From Chaunax sp. Z400 (taxonomy: Eukaryota > Chordata > Actinopteri > Lophiiformes > Chaunacidae): 64,000 nucleotides of DNA. Both the position numbers and the translations under genes were made by a program. The DNA lies in assembly GCA_037577475.1 (NCBI GenBank), contig CM075193.1:5464185-5528184 (forward strand). Reading direction: 5' to 3'. The notes beneath the pieces are model-generated. The model was not told where the DNA came from. It searched no databases and saw nothing but the letters and a program-made list of their open reading frames with translations. Shown here piece after piece: positions 26,100 to 37,065 of this stretch. Within the stretch, counting starts at the first letter, position 1. Each line of letters opens with the position of its first letter.

Positions 26100-26803
26100 T
26101 ATTATCTGTTATGTCACAGGAGCGGATTTTCTGCGACCCCTATAAAGTTAAACCTGCTGGATCACCAGATCCGGAATATTAGAACCAGATCAAACTTTGA
26201 TGTGTGTTACAGTAGATCTGTATCTTTAGAAGTCCTCAAGCCAAGCAGTTGCCTCCTGGTCTCCTGTATGGAGGGTAACTAATCCTCCTTTTAGTCTTTG
26301 GAGAGGGCATTCTGCAGAGATGTGCCCCATGGTTTGCTCCTCTCCACAAGCACACAGTGGGGTTAGGCTACTGCCCTCAGCTGTGACGGCTGGCCAAACA
26401 CCGGCTGTGACCGCTTCTGAATCTGTTGAGAGTTGCCCACAGCCTCTCTATCTGGATTCACACCAGAATTTTAGTTCTTGTCTGATAAATGCCCCGTCCT
26501 TCTACCAAGTTTTGTAGAGATCGGTTTTCGTAATTTTTGCCGGAATGACGGAAAATGTCCAGAAACGTTCTATCTCAAGATGTTGAAGAAAATGATCAAT
26601 TCTTAGAAACGGATCCTGATTCGGCTCTTTATCAGCGTTTTTTAGATTTGTCCTCAGCCCAGCCCAACCCATCCACCACATTTTGTTAAATTTGGTTTTA
26701 ACTTTTCAAATAATCATGCAAAATAAAAAATAAAAAAACAAGCAAACCAACAGGCTAATCAACAAACAACAGATGCAGGTGAAAACATAGGCAGAGGTAA
26801 CTA
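26100..26803 (-). mobile_element. Diverged copy of the same dispersed repeat as at 16531
   Basis: It shares CTGGATCACCAGATCCGGAA with the inverse copy near 33470, has a ...ACCAAGTTTTGTAGAGATCGG segment typical of the family, and ends GTGAAAACATAGGCAGAGG. A polymorphic A/C-rich tract precedes the end, as in the 16531 copy. The left limit is approximate. Confidence 0.55.
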
Positions 26804-27483
26804 ATGATCAGTAATACACTCAGTGATAGACCTCTTGTTTGTAACACTGACTAATTCAGTGTGGCAGAATATTACTGGTCAGCTGTGAAGCCTAAATGTG
26901 CCTGTTCTGGGAGGGGGGGAGGTCCGGTCTCTGTTGTGAACAGATGCAACAGTCCCTAGCAGAGTGGCCCTGTGTGCTGAAAACACTCCAACACGACAGG
27001 ATATTGAATAACGAGGTTAAAATATTGGAGCAAAAATCTCCTCTCGTTAAACTCAGGCTGCAGGCATTTGACTAGAGCCACCTAATAGATAGGGGTTTCA
27101 AGGGAGCCCAAACCAAAGGTAACGGGCCGGTCATGCTTATGGTAGCTAATGGCAGAGTTAAAAGAAATTAGGGGATTCTTTTTCTACAGGAAATTGTGCT
27201 TAAAGACGGGTCATGGATCACCCTGCTCTTCACATCAGCTTCAGAAGTCACAGTGAACTTTTGCTGCGGCCACGTCGTCAAAAGAGCTGAAAGTAAAAAT
27301 GAAACTAAACGTACGACTAAAGGAAGTTTAAGCCAATGTGTCATGCTTAGACAAGTGACGTAACTCTTGTCTACTGATGTTGTGACTATGATTGTGTCAA
27401 CAATTCTGTTGAAGTCATTGGTTAAAAAGTTCCTGTTTCCATTCCATCTACTGGTTAAGCCTTAAAATCTAACAAAAAAAAAA

Positions 27484-27607
<124 letters not shown>

Positions 27608-28326
27608 ACAACAGCACAGATCACACGATCTCCTCCAACTCTAATTGGTGGAGGTAATAAGTCCATCTATTCAAATGTTCAGAGTTGTTTGTGCTTCTCT
27701 TTTTTTCAGTCTTTCACATGAACTTAACTTAAAGCTGAAAGAAAAGACTATTTTGTTATATTATATATATATTATATATTTGTTATATTTTTGTTGTGTC
27801 ACTCTAAACAATATAATAAAATAGAAAATGCATTTTACCTTAATCATGAAGGAGTATTTCAGCATCTAACCCTACCTGTGCAGAGGTACCTGGATCCCTC
27901 ATCCGTCTGCCTCATAGTGCATCCATTCCTCTTTTAAGATGTCTGCAGAGTTACCCCTGATGAGGATGGGCTTCTGACTGATGTATATGATTATCTGCTG
28001 CCCTCTAGTGGTTCTGTATCTGTGGTGCTGTGTGCTGCAAATCATTTGTGTCATGTTCAAGGGAAGGCTCGAAGGGGGGGTCTAGAACTAATATGCGAAA
28101 ATGGAACTCTAGGTAACAACGTGTCCACAAATCTACTATCTTTAGACTATCTTGCCACTATGTGTGCCACTGACATGTTTCCTGTCATTTTCACGCCCAG
28201 TGCCGCGTTATGAAAGTGCTAAATTGTGCCGATCTCTGAACCAATGGGAGAGTTGGTCTTAAAATGAGGTGTTCAGGGGCATTGCTGGTGCATCCACTGT
28301 GGACCTGGACGTGTGAAGAACATTGA

Positions 28327-28545
28327 CTAGACAGCACGCATACCTCCACTAATGCCATTGTCAGTAAAAACCTGCCCCCCTCCAAATATAGATTTTAATC
28401 TCTTGGATCCAGATTATGATGCAGGTCTGGATCCAGTCACCCATAGTGTAAAACACCATGAGTCATCCAGATTCCAGATCTTTATCTGGATCCACCTTAA
28501 TATTGAATCGTCTCTACAAACAAACTTATTAACAGACTTGGTGAT
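28327..28545 (-). mobile_element. Truncated copy of the dispersed repeat
   Basis: Begins CTAGACAGCACGCATACCTC and contains several GGATCCAG/CTGGATCC motifs characteristic of the other copies. The internal part is deleted relative to the 16531 copy. Confidence 0.5.
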
Positions 28546-29027
28546 CACATGACTTCTCCAGCTCTCAGTGTAGATAATTAACATTAGATCCTGTTGCCTA
28601 TTGTTGACAGTCTGGTTGGTTTTATTAATGTTAGCCCAGAACACACCTATGAATGATTCAGGGACTAAATACAACCCATGTTTTGTGCCTTATTTTGCAC
28701 TCGGTGTCTTTGAGACTTTTCACTGTTGAAGTAAAGTGAAAGTGATTTTGACACACCATAAACATGCACCATCAGATTCTTTAAATAGGACCTGTGGTTT
28801 CACTGCGTCTCTCTGGCTGAATTCTCAGGACACACTGTACGTTGTTGAAGGAATAAAAAACTGAAACAGCCGAACTGATGTATTTATGCATGTTTGTGTT
28901 AAGAGGTCTGCCTGTATGCCTCAAAACTGAGCACAGTATGTCACAGCATTCAGCTACATCTTCCTTTAATCACAGACGTTGCATGACGTGACACCATGGC
29001 TGAACATTTTCACACCATTGCAACTGT

Positions 29028-29205
29028 TTCAGGAAGTTGGCAGAATCAGGAAACTAAGGGTTGCTATTAATACAACTGAGTAAAGAAAAGCTAAAACTGT
29101 GTCAGTTGAAGAGGAAAGGAGCTGAGGTAAACTTGAGAAAGCAAAAGGACATGTTTGGGATGCTCCTTGTGGGATGATTTTATCCATGACTGAGGCTCCA
29201 CAACC
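29028..29205 (+). promoter_or_regulatory. pik3ap1: pik3ap1 5' UTR and proximal promoter region
   Basis: An ETS/PU.1-type core AGGAAGT lies at 29031, and further GGAA motifs (GAGGAAAGG) follow before the start codon. Such sites would suit a gene used in B cells and myeloid cells, but this is inference from short motifs. The start codon context is CAACCATGG, a strong Kozak match. Confidence 0.35.
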
Positions 29206-29236
29206 ATGGAAGAACCCATCTCAAGTACTGAATCAG
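29206..29236 (+). CDS. pik3ap1: pik3ap1 coding exon 1
   Basis: 31 nt encoding MEEPISSTES plus one base. The donor is GTAAAC. The short N-terminal exon is not conserved in sequence with mammals. The strong Kozak context and correct phase into exon 2 support it. Confidence 0.75.
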
Positions 29237-32200
29237 GTAAACGTGACATATCCTCTGTAATTATCTTTTTAGGTCAGATCCAGGTGGTGAAAATACACCT
29301 ACAAGCTATATTTACATAAAAACAACATTTTATGGTAGTGACTGATCTAACAATAAGGATTTCCCTTTTACATTATTATTTCATTGGACTTTATTGAAGT
29401 TAACTTTCATTTAAATTTGTTTTCTCAGCTGATATAAAAAGAGGAAGCAGGCGTCTTATCCTTCCTGTCAGGTTACATTCACATGCCGGTTATCTTACAA
29501 TTCCCCACATGTTTAAATTTTAATCATTAATGTTAGCGGTCCATTAAGAAACAGATGGCAAATCTGTCTGACCCGTCTTCACTGGGAACTGTGATGAAGC
29601 TGAAGCGGTCAAGTCGGATTTCTTTCCCAGTTGGCGTGCACAGAGGTGAACTTGACCTGATTAAACATTGTAATGAGTCAAACAAAATTACTCTGACCAG
29701 TGTTGACTCAGTGCAATGTTTGCAGAACTCTGGCTCTGCACTGACATATCAAACAAATGAGGCATTCACTCTCTGACCACAGTCACCTTGAAATTTCACG
29801 GGAACCTGCTGCAACATGGAAACCAGCACATAATATGGCCAGTGTCCAGTCATTAGTGTTATATTTGAGCCAATTACTGTGATTCTGTCATGTTGTTGGG
29901 CTGGATCAGCAGTGTGTAAGAGGAACTAATGGTTAACACGTTCCATCTTTGGGAAGGCAATTTTCAGTTTGAATGCATGTACTGTAGAAACTAATCAAAC
30001 TGTAATCTGTTTTTCAGCTGATGTTGGATCACTCTCAGCACATGAGCTGTTAATTCTGCACACAGCCGATTCACATGAATGGGCAACGTATTTGCAGGAG
30101 GTCTTGAAAGCCTCAAAAAAATTCCGCAAAAGGTCTATTTTGCCGTACACGGTCAGCCCAGCTGGTCAGCTCCACGGATGTGACTTTGAATGTTTTCAAA
30201 GCTGCAGATGCATTGTGCTGCTCCTCATGGGAGAACTGCTGGACATGCTCGGTGACCCTGATCTGCAGAGGGCGCTTCAGACGCTCCTCTATCCTCCACA
30301 CAGAGTGGTGGCGCTGATGAGCAGCGTGTCAGAGGACAGCGTACCGATGGAGATCTTTGAAGACTGGCCTAGCTGGAGAAAACTGTCTGCTGAGGACGAG
30401 CCTGCTGTCTACATTTCCACCATTTTGGAGTCCCTCACTGACAGTATGCAAACCCTATTATACTCATTTATTTTTTTATGCATAATCTGCCCACATCTCC
30501 TCAAAACCCACTAAACAGAATTCAATGAAATTTCGTGCTTGCATTGTAGGGCCTCTGAAGGTGTGCATCCATAATTGATTCATACAATTTGCTTACGAAG
30601 GTCATTTTCATGTAAAACAGTTTTTGCTTGAACTGTTTCTTTTCTGAGGGTTTAGTTCCTGTGACAACTGCTGACAGAGCAGTCTATAAATTAGGAAATC
30701 CTATCAACAACAGGAATCAAATACCATCCACCTCTAGTGTGTGAGAGTGCTGTCGGAAACTTTGAGTGCATAAACTGAGCCTTTGGCCCTCACTGAATAA
30801 TATCAGTTTACATAAAAACATGGTTAAGATATGTAGAATACTTAGATGACCATAGAAGTAATTGATTTTTTTATTTGATTTTTTGTTATTCAAAGGCAGA
30901 CTTATGGAGGCTGAACATAAGAGTGAAGCTGCAGCCACAGCAGAGTTGCACAACACAGCAACTGAAAATCCCACCTCTGATCAAAAAGGGGAAGTGATGT
31001 CAGCAGCGGTAAAAGAAACTGACTGGAAGAATGGAGAACCAGTGAGCACGGGAAATTCAAATATTCACCTCACCTGTCTCACCGTTCAGCCAAGCAGAGT
31101 TCTTTGTGGGGTAAGACTGAAATACTGCATATACAAACATTAAGGACTACGTTTGTACAACTACTTCCAAAGTGATGCAATGTGTAATCAGTGTTTTATT
31201 CAACAGTTGATTGTGTGAGAGATATTTAGCATTGACATTCTGTTATTGCTGTTGTTGGAAGCAAGAGTTTGCAGTAATGTCAATAAAATATTTTATCTTT
31301 TTCTAGATTTTTAACTATTCCTAGTTGAAAATACTGGAAAGCCATATTTAATTCTGTTGTCCCTTTCTTTCTTTTTTAAGGAACAGAATACACTTTTCAT
31401 CATTTTCACACATAAAATAGATAATCAGTCGGGGCCAGAGGTGGAGTTTTCATCTGAAAACGAAGCCGCAAAACGAGTCCCAGGCACAGTGGAGAATGAA
31501 TACACTATAAGTGTTACTGCACCCGGTAGGCAGCCCCATGAAATCATCTGGCCTTCATACGTTTTTACAGCGTTAATGGAAGGATCTTGAAAATAAGATC
31601 CTGAAATCATTGCATTTCCTTTTCTTTACCCAGATATGCCTGCTGGAGTAGCATCACTCACCATGTTCACTGACCAATCCTGTGTCAGCTTGAGGCCTGT
31701 CACATATTACACCAATATGGGAGAGGTCAGCCGGTACCTTGAAAATGCTACGAATCCTGTTAGCTTCATCTGCCAGGTGAGACATCATGTCATATAGCAA
31801 ATAGTCATGTTAGCGGTTTTGCACATTATAATAGTTTCAGGTTTTGTAAGATGTTTTTTTGTGTGTTTTTTTAAACTTTCAGGCCTTCAACTTGACATCT
31901 AATTCAATAGAATCCGTAGACATGATGCTAGCAGACTCTTTAAAATCCAGGATGCCTGCAACTAGTCTTCAGCTGTTTGGAGTCAGACAGATTGAGGAAG
32001 AAAATATGGCGGTGTGTGAGTATAGGACAGATTTTTTCTTCTATTAGTTGGCAAGCTGATTTGTTTTCGGGCATTCCCTCAAGAAATATCCCAAAGTTGG
32101 GAGCAGATCATGTCTGGAAGGATTTGAAAGGATATTTGTTCCACCGCTGCAACGCCTGTTTGATCTAAAATGATGAAACCCCAGAGCAGCTTTTTTGTGT

Positions 32201-35200
32201 CAGTATACAGTCATATGATGTACTGCATGTTTGCTTATTGTCCCTCAGATCAGCGTACTGTGGAGCTTCCCACGCTGCTCCATTTTGCTGCTAAGTACGG
32301 CTTAAAGAAGCTGACCACCATTCTCCTTCAGTGTCCTGGGGCTCTGCAGGCTTACAGCGTGATGAACAAGCATGGAGACTACCCAAACACGCTGGCAGAG
32401 AAGAGTGGCTTCTCTGATCTCAGACAGTTTATGGATGACTTTGTTGTGAGTCCGCTGATGAAAGCTGATCCGTTTTTGTGTGTTTCCTTCTGACATTCAC
32501 ATTGTTGTATCTTCCCGTTACCGTCCGACTGTCTGTTGTGTTCAAATGAATCTAGGAGACAGCCGACATGCTCAAGTCTCACTTTGCTGACTCCATCAAC
32601 CCAGAGGAGGATGCAGAGGTGTATGAATTAATGTCAGCTACCACTCAAGACATCATGATGAAGTACTCGACGTACTCAGAGGATGTATATGTGTCAATGC
32701 TGGAGATTAACCCTGAATGTGCAGATGACCTGTGTAAGATTACCGTGATTTTATTTGTTTATCTAAACAATTACAGAGATTAAAAGAACATATTTTAAGT
32801 TTTAATGATGATCCTTTTTTTTTCAGATGAGGTGATGAGTGCAGTCGTTGAAAACCCCGAGGAAGTGATGCTCAGGAAGTTCTTCCAAGGTATACTTGAA
32901 TAACTTTCAAAGTACTAAAAGATAAATACACTGATACACAATCTTTGATGCATTGTGTCCTTCAGGAAAACCACATGTTAGTGTAAACCTGTCCAACAAC
33001 GAGCACCTCAAAAGTGGAGGAGCAGAAAAAGACGATCATGATGACCTGAATCAAACTGAGGAGGAGTATCCATGCATCCACTGCCCAGAGGATGTCTATG
33101 ATACAGTGGATGATTACAGCACCTATAACACCTTTATCCTCAACCGCCCACCGGCCCCCATGCCCAGACCTGAGCCTGGGCATGAAGGACCTGTGATCTT
33201 TAGAGGTGTTGAGCAGTCTCTAAATGTTGTCTTTGCACAGCAGATTTCATAAAACCAAATAGGTAACTCAAAGTTGTTTTTTTACAGTATTTTCAAATAA
33301 AGGTACTCCTGATGGAAGCACAACCATGGAAATGGGATATCGTACAGGTAAAGAACAGATTAAATGACTAAAACATTTTTTTTTCCAGGTCTGTTTTGTC
33401 ATCATTTACATTTCAAGTTGTCAACATCAGATCCACCAAACATCAGAGTCTGATATGGATCTAAGTAATATTCTGGATCTGGTGATCCAGAGTGTTTGAA
33501 TTTATAGGGCTCACGCAAAATTCACTACTGTGAGATAACAAATAATAATACAGAATCTGAACTACGATGACGTATCTTCAAAAGTCACTGAGCTAAATCC
33601 TGAAGAAAACTGCCATTAGTGAAATGTCGTTTTTCTTGAATAAATGTCAAACCAATAATGACACCAAACTATCATGGGACTATTGCTTTTATACAGTGAC
33701 ATAACAGGGAAACTGAGCAGCCTTGGTGGAGGTTTGGAGGTTTGTGCTCTCTAGTTCTTCAAAATACTTTTAAAGGTTAAGGTAACAGAACTGGCAATTA
33801 ATCCAAGAGTTTAGATCATGTTATTTTTTATTTTGTTAAGGAATCTCAGTCCGGGTAACTGCTCTCGTCAGCTCTGCAGTCTGGTTCTGGTTAATCTGAT
33901 CTGTTAAACCTGACTTCAGATGCACCAAACACTTGATCTTCTCTATTTGTATTGACTGACAACCTTTTCCACCCATCCAGTTCGGCCTGTGCTGCACACC
34001 TCCTCCTCCGTTTACGACCCCTATGCTGGGATGAAGACGCCTGGACAGAGACAGCTCATATCCCTGCAGGAGAGGGTGAAAGTCGGGGAAATTACTGTAG
34101 ATGACGCCGTCCAGGAGTTCCAGGCCTGGAAGTTACACCATGAGGAGAGGGGCAACTCCATGCGTTATCAGCAGGTTGATCAGCTGTTCAAACTCTATGG
34201 TCTGTCAGCTGCTGATTGGTGTTCAAGGAACGGATCTAACGTGTGTCATGTTTGCTGTTTGTCTCTTCTTCAGGAGAATCTGAAGCGATTGAGAGACAGC
34301 ATCACCAGGCGTCACAAAGAGCGACAGAAGACAGGAAAGAAGCTTGGTAGAATTATTTCACCATTTATTATTTAGAAAATATATTAACTTGGATGTTAGC
34401 TTTAATGTAGACACCCATAAGCGCTCCTATGGTTATAAAGTGCTACATTTTTCATCAGCTCATGTTTTGTGCGATCTCGACCCTGTTAGACTATGAGATC
34501 AGTGCTCCGCTGCAGAGGAACTTAAACCAGGCCTCCAGTGTGACGTTTGAATGTTCTGTGTATGAGCCAATACCTAGTGTGGTGGCTCCACCTCCACCTC
34601 CACCTCCACCTGCCCCTCCAGGGGCACAGATTATCCAGAGAGGAGGATGGAAGACAGGAAGCACATCCAGCACGTCAAGTGAGTCCTGATGCTCTGTTTT
34701 TGTTTGTTTGTTTGTGTTTGCATGTAGACTCCAAACTCATGAAGGGATTGTTGTGTTGTGATGGACCGGTGGCATGTCCACGGAGTCTGCACATATCTGC
34801 TGCCTCCATGTACTGTACACTATGTCTCCGTAATCAGTCACAGGCAGAAACACATTTGCTGTTAATGACAGGGCCATTAATAATGTCTGTCTCCATAATT
34901 TATGCCACAACATGCATGAAAAGACGGCGATAACGGCCGTTATTAGACAGACCAGACTATGTGACCCTCCCTGAATCCCACTTCTGATCATGAGTCGACC
35001 ATTTCTGTACATAACGTTTATGCTGTGGCTAAGGAAATGCTGAGTGGAAAAAGAGGAAGGTGGTGGTTTTGTCACCTTTTATTCAAAAAGCATAAATTAT
35101 ACTTGACGTTAAATCCAGTGGAATAATCTCAAACTAGATTAACTCAAAATCACCAAGGAGGTTATATTTTCACCTGCGTCTGTTTGTTTGTATTTTAGCA

Positions 35201-37065
35201 GGTTTACACAAAACTACCAGACAGATTTTCATGAAACTACTGTAGGAGGAAGAGTGAGGCATGTTTCAACCAAGGAACCACTGGATGTTTGCGTAGATTG
35301 GGATAAAGGGGTGGATCAAGGATTTTCATTCGCCCACATTTGGACTTAATTCAATAGCTACAGGTATGATAGTGGCGACCATCTCATTACCTGTTAGAGA
35401 CTTGGACATTTAAACTTCCTCCCTTACATGATTAGAGCTTTGCTTCATGGTCCAACAATTCTGAACGAGCCTTAGCTTCCTTATTCTGTTTTATTACTAT
35501 ATGATGGTAATGGTATGATGGTCGCTCACCTTCCGATCAAACAGCTGCTGTTCTAGAAGGATTAGGGTTCTTCAAGATCTGGCAGCTTCTTATCAGAGAC
35601 TTAGATACTTTAATTCATTCTTAATAGTCACCGTTTTTTAAGTTATATTGTTGTTTCCTGTTTTTTTTTCACGACTCCCTTTATGTTTGCGTTGTTTGTA
35701 AGCGAGCTGGATCAGAATAGTGTGTTTAGGTATTTGTAGTTTTTACACACACAAAAAACTATGAAAAACAGAAAATTATCAGAAACAGAACAGAAGTGTA
35801 AGAAGAGCATAAACACGGTGCTTTCAAATTCCTGCAGTCGTGTTGTTCAACCATCGTGTCTTTGTTGTGACTCACTCATTTGGTGAAGTGCTATTAAATC
35901 AGAATTCGCTACATGCTAATCAGAGAAAAAACTGTGATCCGGTGTTTCTTCTTTGCATCAGGTAGTGACAGCAACAGACTCAGCACTCACAGCACCTTCA
36001 GCAGTGGGACAGAGCCTGACTTTGAGGTGAGCCTTTCACTGCACCAAATAGCAGCGTTTATTAGTAGATTTGCCTGTTTTTAGCTGAAACTAGCATCTCT
36101 ATAAGCTACTGAAATTAATCTAGTCATTGATTATCTTTTTTTTTTTCTTGATCCACAGTATGTAGTAATAGTTTCAGCTGTAAAGGGCCAGTTAAACAGT
36201 TTTATTTTCCTGTATGTTAGGTGTTCTTACAGTAAACATTTGGTTTCCTTTCTGTTTTTTTTTTTAAGGACATAGAAAGTCTTGCTCCTCCACCACGACC
36301 TCCGCGGTCGTCTGATGCTGCAGCCCTCATTTCTCCACCCTGGATTCCTCCACGGGTCCCAGAGAGGTCAGTTTAAAGTCACTGATTGAGTTTACTGATA
36401 TTGCAATGCAGGATAATACAGTGTTGAACAATATGATACATTTATATAGAACAATAAGATGTAGCAAAGGCACAGCAATGTGACAATGCCAAATAAAAAT
36501 AATCATTTTATAATATTTTGATTAAATTAATTAATAATTTGCGGATGTTTACCAGTATTTTATATGATATGATATTATATTTAAGAACCCACAGAACACA
36601 CACACACATTGTAACATACAATCATATAAGAGGGTAAGGGTGCAGAAGAGGAGAGTCTAGAGATTGCAGTAACATTTAAACCACATTTCTTCAGCATTTT
36701 ATCACAAAGACATTAATAGAAACATCCCAGAAGTGTACACATAGAGAACCAGTGAATAATGAATGATTAAGTCTACAGAATTCTAAAGTATGACTTCCAG
36801 GGATAGATCCATTGTAAGTGAAGAAGTCTTTCTTTTATTACTGCTTCTTTTTTGAGGATATTAAAGGTCACAGTTCACCTTCCCTTTACTGTATATTTAC
36901 ATCTGCTTCAGAGCCAAAGACCTTACAGCACCATCTGCTTCTCCTAGGGCTGCAGAGAAGAAGCTGCATGAGCGCTACATATCCTGCCCGACTCGAGCCC
37001 TTCCTCAGATACCCGCTCAGAGACACACACACTCAGCGCCGCCTGTACCTCGCCGCCTGCGGTGA
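29206..37065 (+). CDS. pik3ap1: Phosphoinositide-3-kinase adaptor protein 1 (BCAP), complete, 17 coding exons
   Basis: Seventeen exons sum to 2568 nt (855 residues plus stop; human has 805), with phases agreeing at all sixteen junctions. Domain order matches BCAP: a TIR-like domain (about 17-150; HELLILHTADSHEW, PPHRVVALM), a DBB domain (about 205-350; VENEYTISV, FICQAFN), ankyrin-like repeats (about 371-430; PTLLHFAAKYGLKKL, CPGALQAYSV) and three YxxM motifs at Tyr453, Tyr475 and Tyr490. There follow PEDVYDTVDD, the very conserved YDPYAGMKTPGQRQLISLQE, a coiled coil (QENLKRLRDSITRR) and proline-rich segments. Known role of the family: cytoplasmic adaptor that, once its tyrosines are phosphorylated, recruits PI3-kinase p85 in B-cell receptor and Toll-like receptor signalling and dampens inflammation. 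BANK1 shares the architecture, but the ankyrin and C-terminal sequence is clearly BCAP. The divergent neighbour is fam204a and the downstream neighbour is sorbs1. Confidence 0.96.
30018..30443 (+). CDS. pik3ap1: pik3ap1 coding exon 2 (TIR-like domain)
   Basis: Residues 11-152, almost the whole TIR domain in one exon. Conserved features are LLILHTADSHEWATYLQ, RCIVLLLMGELLDML and PPHRVVALM, aligned with human LIVYSPDAEEWCQYL and PPHRVVRLL. The acceptor is CTGTTTTTCAG and the donor GTATGC. Confidence 0.95.
30896..31110 (+). CDS. pik3ap1: pik3ap1 coding exon 3 (linker, start of DBB domain)
   Basis: Residues 153-224. The first part is a low-conservation linker rich in Ala, Glu and Thr. The end LTVQPSRVLCG matches human VVQPDRIRCG at the start of the DBB domain. 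The donor is GTAAGA. Confidence 0.93.
31381..31525 (+). CDS. pik3ap1: pik3ap1 coding exon 4 (DBB domain)
   Basis: Residues 225-272, with VEFSSENEAAKRVPG and VENEYTISVTAP matching human VENEYTISVKAP. The acceptor is CTTTTTTAAG and the donor GTAGGC. Confidence 0.95.
31634..31776 (+). CDS. pik3ap1: pik3ap1 coding exon 5 (DBB domain)
   Basis: Residues 273-320. PVTYYTNMGEVSRYLENATN and PVSFICQ match human ISYYTDMEEIGNLLSNAANP...FMCQ. The acceptor is CTTTACCCAG and the donor GTGAGA. Confidence 0.95.
31883..32015 (+). CDS. pik3ap1: pik3ap1 coding exon 6 (end of DBB domain)
   Basis: Begins AFNLTSNSIESVDMMLADSL and ends LFGVRQIEEENMAV, parallel to human LFGINQLEEEDM. I chose the donor GTGAGT after GCGGTGT because it keeps phase with exon 7. 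Confidence 0.93.
32249..32445 (+). CDS. pik3ap1: pik3ap1 coding exon 7 (ankyrin-like repeats)
   Basis: Encodes LPTLLHFAAKYGLKKLTTIL and CPGALQAYSVMNKHGDYPNT, followed by LAEKSGFSDLRQFMDDFV. This is the most conserved block of BCAP. The acceptor is TGTCCCTCAG and the donor GTGAGT. Confidence 0.97.
32556..32733 (+). CDS. pik3ap1: pik3ap1 coding exon 8 (first two YxxM motifs)
   Basis: Residues 431-489. It holds EVYELM (Tyr453) and DVYVSM (Tyr475), both YxxM p85-SH2 sites, and the first base of the Tyr490 codon. ADMLKSHFADSINPEEDAE parallels human VDMLKSHIKEELMHGEEADA. The donor is GTAAGA. Confidence 0.95.
32827..32889 (+). CDS. pik3ap1: pik3ap1 coding exon 9 (third YxxM motif)
   Basis: 63 nt, symmetric 1-1 phase. 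It completes the Tyr490 codon and encodes EVM (motif YEVM), then RKFFQ, parallel to human IRKFLEG. The acceptor is a long T tract ending CAG; the donor is GTATAC. Confidence 0.93.
32966..33205 (+). CDS. pik3ap1: pik3ap1 coding exon 10 (EDVYDTVDD)
   Basis: 80 codons including CPEDVYDTVDD, matching human EEDVYHTVDD, and the proline-rich RPPAPMPRPEPG, matching RPPVPVPRPE. The acidic linker before it is not conserved. The donor is GTGTTG. Confidence 0.95.
33288..33347 (+). CDS. pik3ap1: pik3ap1 coding exon 11
   Basis: 60 nt, symmetric 1-1 phase, encoding VFSNKGTPDGSTTMEMGYRT, where human has VFAEKSQERPG at the matching position. The acceptor is TTTTTTTACAG and the donor GTAAAG. Confidence 0.88.
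33405..33760 (+). mobile_element. Dispersed repeat copy in pik3ap1 intron 11
   Basis: Has ATATTCTGGATCTGGTGATC, the inverse of the 26100 copy, and ends CTTGGTGGAGGTTTGGAGG then TTTGTGCTCTCTAG, the family terminus. The left boundary is approximate. Confidence 0.55.
33981..34174 (+). CDS. pik3ap1: pik3ap1 coding exon 12 (YDPYAGMKTPGQRQL block)
   Basis: Encodes SSVYDPYAGMKTPGQRQLIS and LQERVKVGEITVDDAVQEFQ, near-identical to human BCAP, ending in RYQQ. The donor is GTTGAT, clearly weak, and the frame stays open through the following 99-nt intron (see findings). Confidence 0.95.
34274..34346 (+). CDS. pik3ap1: pik3ap1 coding exon 13 (coiled coil)
   Basis: Encodes ENLKRLRDSITRRHKERQKT and GKKL, matching human ENLKRLRDSITRRRREKQKS. 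The acceptor is TCTTCTTCAG and the donor GTAGAA. Confidence 0.96.
34490..34678 (+). CDS. pik3ap1: pik3ap1 coding exon 14 (polyproline run)
   Basis: Begins DYEISAPLQRNLNQ, matching human DLEITVPIRHSQ, then has a run of eight prolines (APPPPPPPPAPPGA), and ends RGGWKTGSTSSTSS, matching RGDWKTDSTSSTAS. The donor is GTGAGT. Confidence 0.95.
35151..35345 (+). mobile_element. Truncated dispersed repeat copy in pik3ap1 intron 14
   Basis: Begins CACCAAGGAGGTTATATTTT, then CACCTGCGTCTGTTTGTTTG and ACACAAAACTACCAGACAG. This is the opposite end of the family from the one seen at 16531, read forward. The right portion is missing. Confidence 0.6.
35962..36026 (+). CDS. pik3ap1: pik3ap1 coding exon 15
   Basis: 22 codons rich in Ser (SSDSNRLSTHSTFSSGTEPD), corresponding to the human Ser-rich segment STRSLLSVSSGMEGD. 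The acceptor is CTTTGCATCAG and the donor GTGAGC. Confidence 0.9.
36269..36366 (+). CDS. pik3ap1: pik3ap1 coding exon 16 (proline-rich)
   Basis: Encodes DIESLAPPPRPPRSSD and PPWIPPRVPER, with candidate SH3-binding PxxP motifs as in the human tail. The acceptor is TTTTTTTTAAG and the donor GTCAGT. Confidence 0.9.
36651..36740 (+). repeat. Dispersed repeat shared with the sorbs1 intron
   Basis: GAGAGTCTAGAGATT...AACATTTAAACCACATTTCT and ATTAATAGAAACATC align with 59168-59255 at roughly three-quarters identity by eye. The family is unknown to me. Confidence 0.6.
36948..37065 (+). CDS. pik3ap1: pik3ap1 coding exon 17 (terminal exon)
   Basis: Encodes RAAEKKLHERYISC and the end SAPPVPRRLR, followed by TGA at 37063-37065. 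The end resembles human PPPVPPRGR. The acceptor is GCTTCTCCTAG. Confidence 0.88.

Noticed and set aside
29555..29776. 73-codon frame in pik3ap1 intron 1
   Set aside because: Lies between exons 1 and 2, which join in phase without it; no similarity to BCAP.
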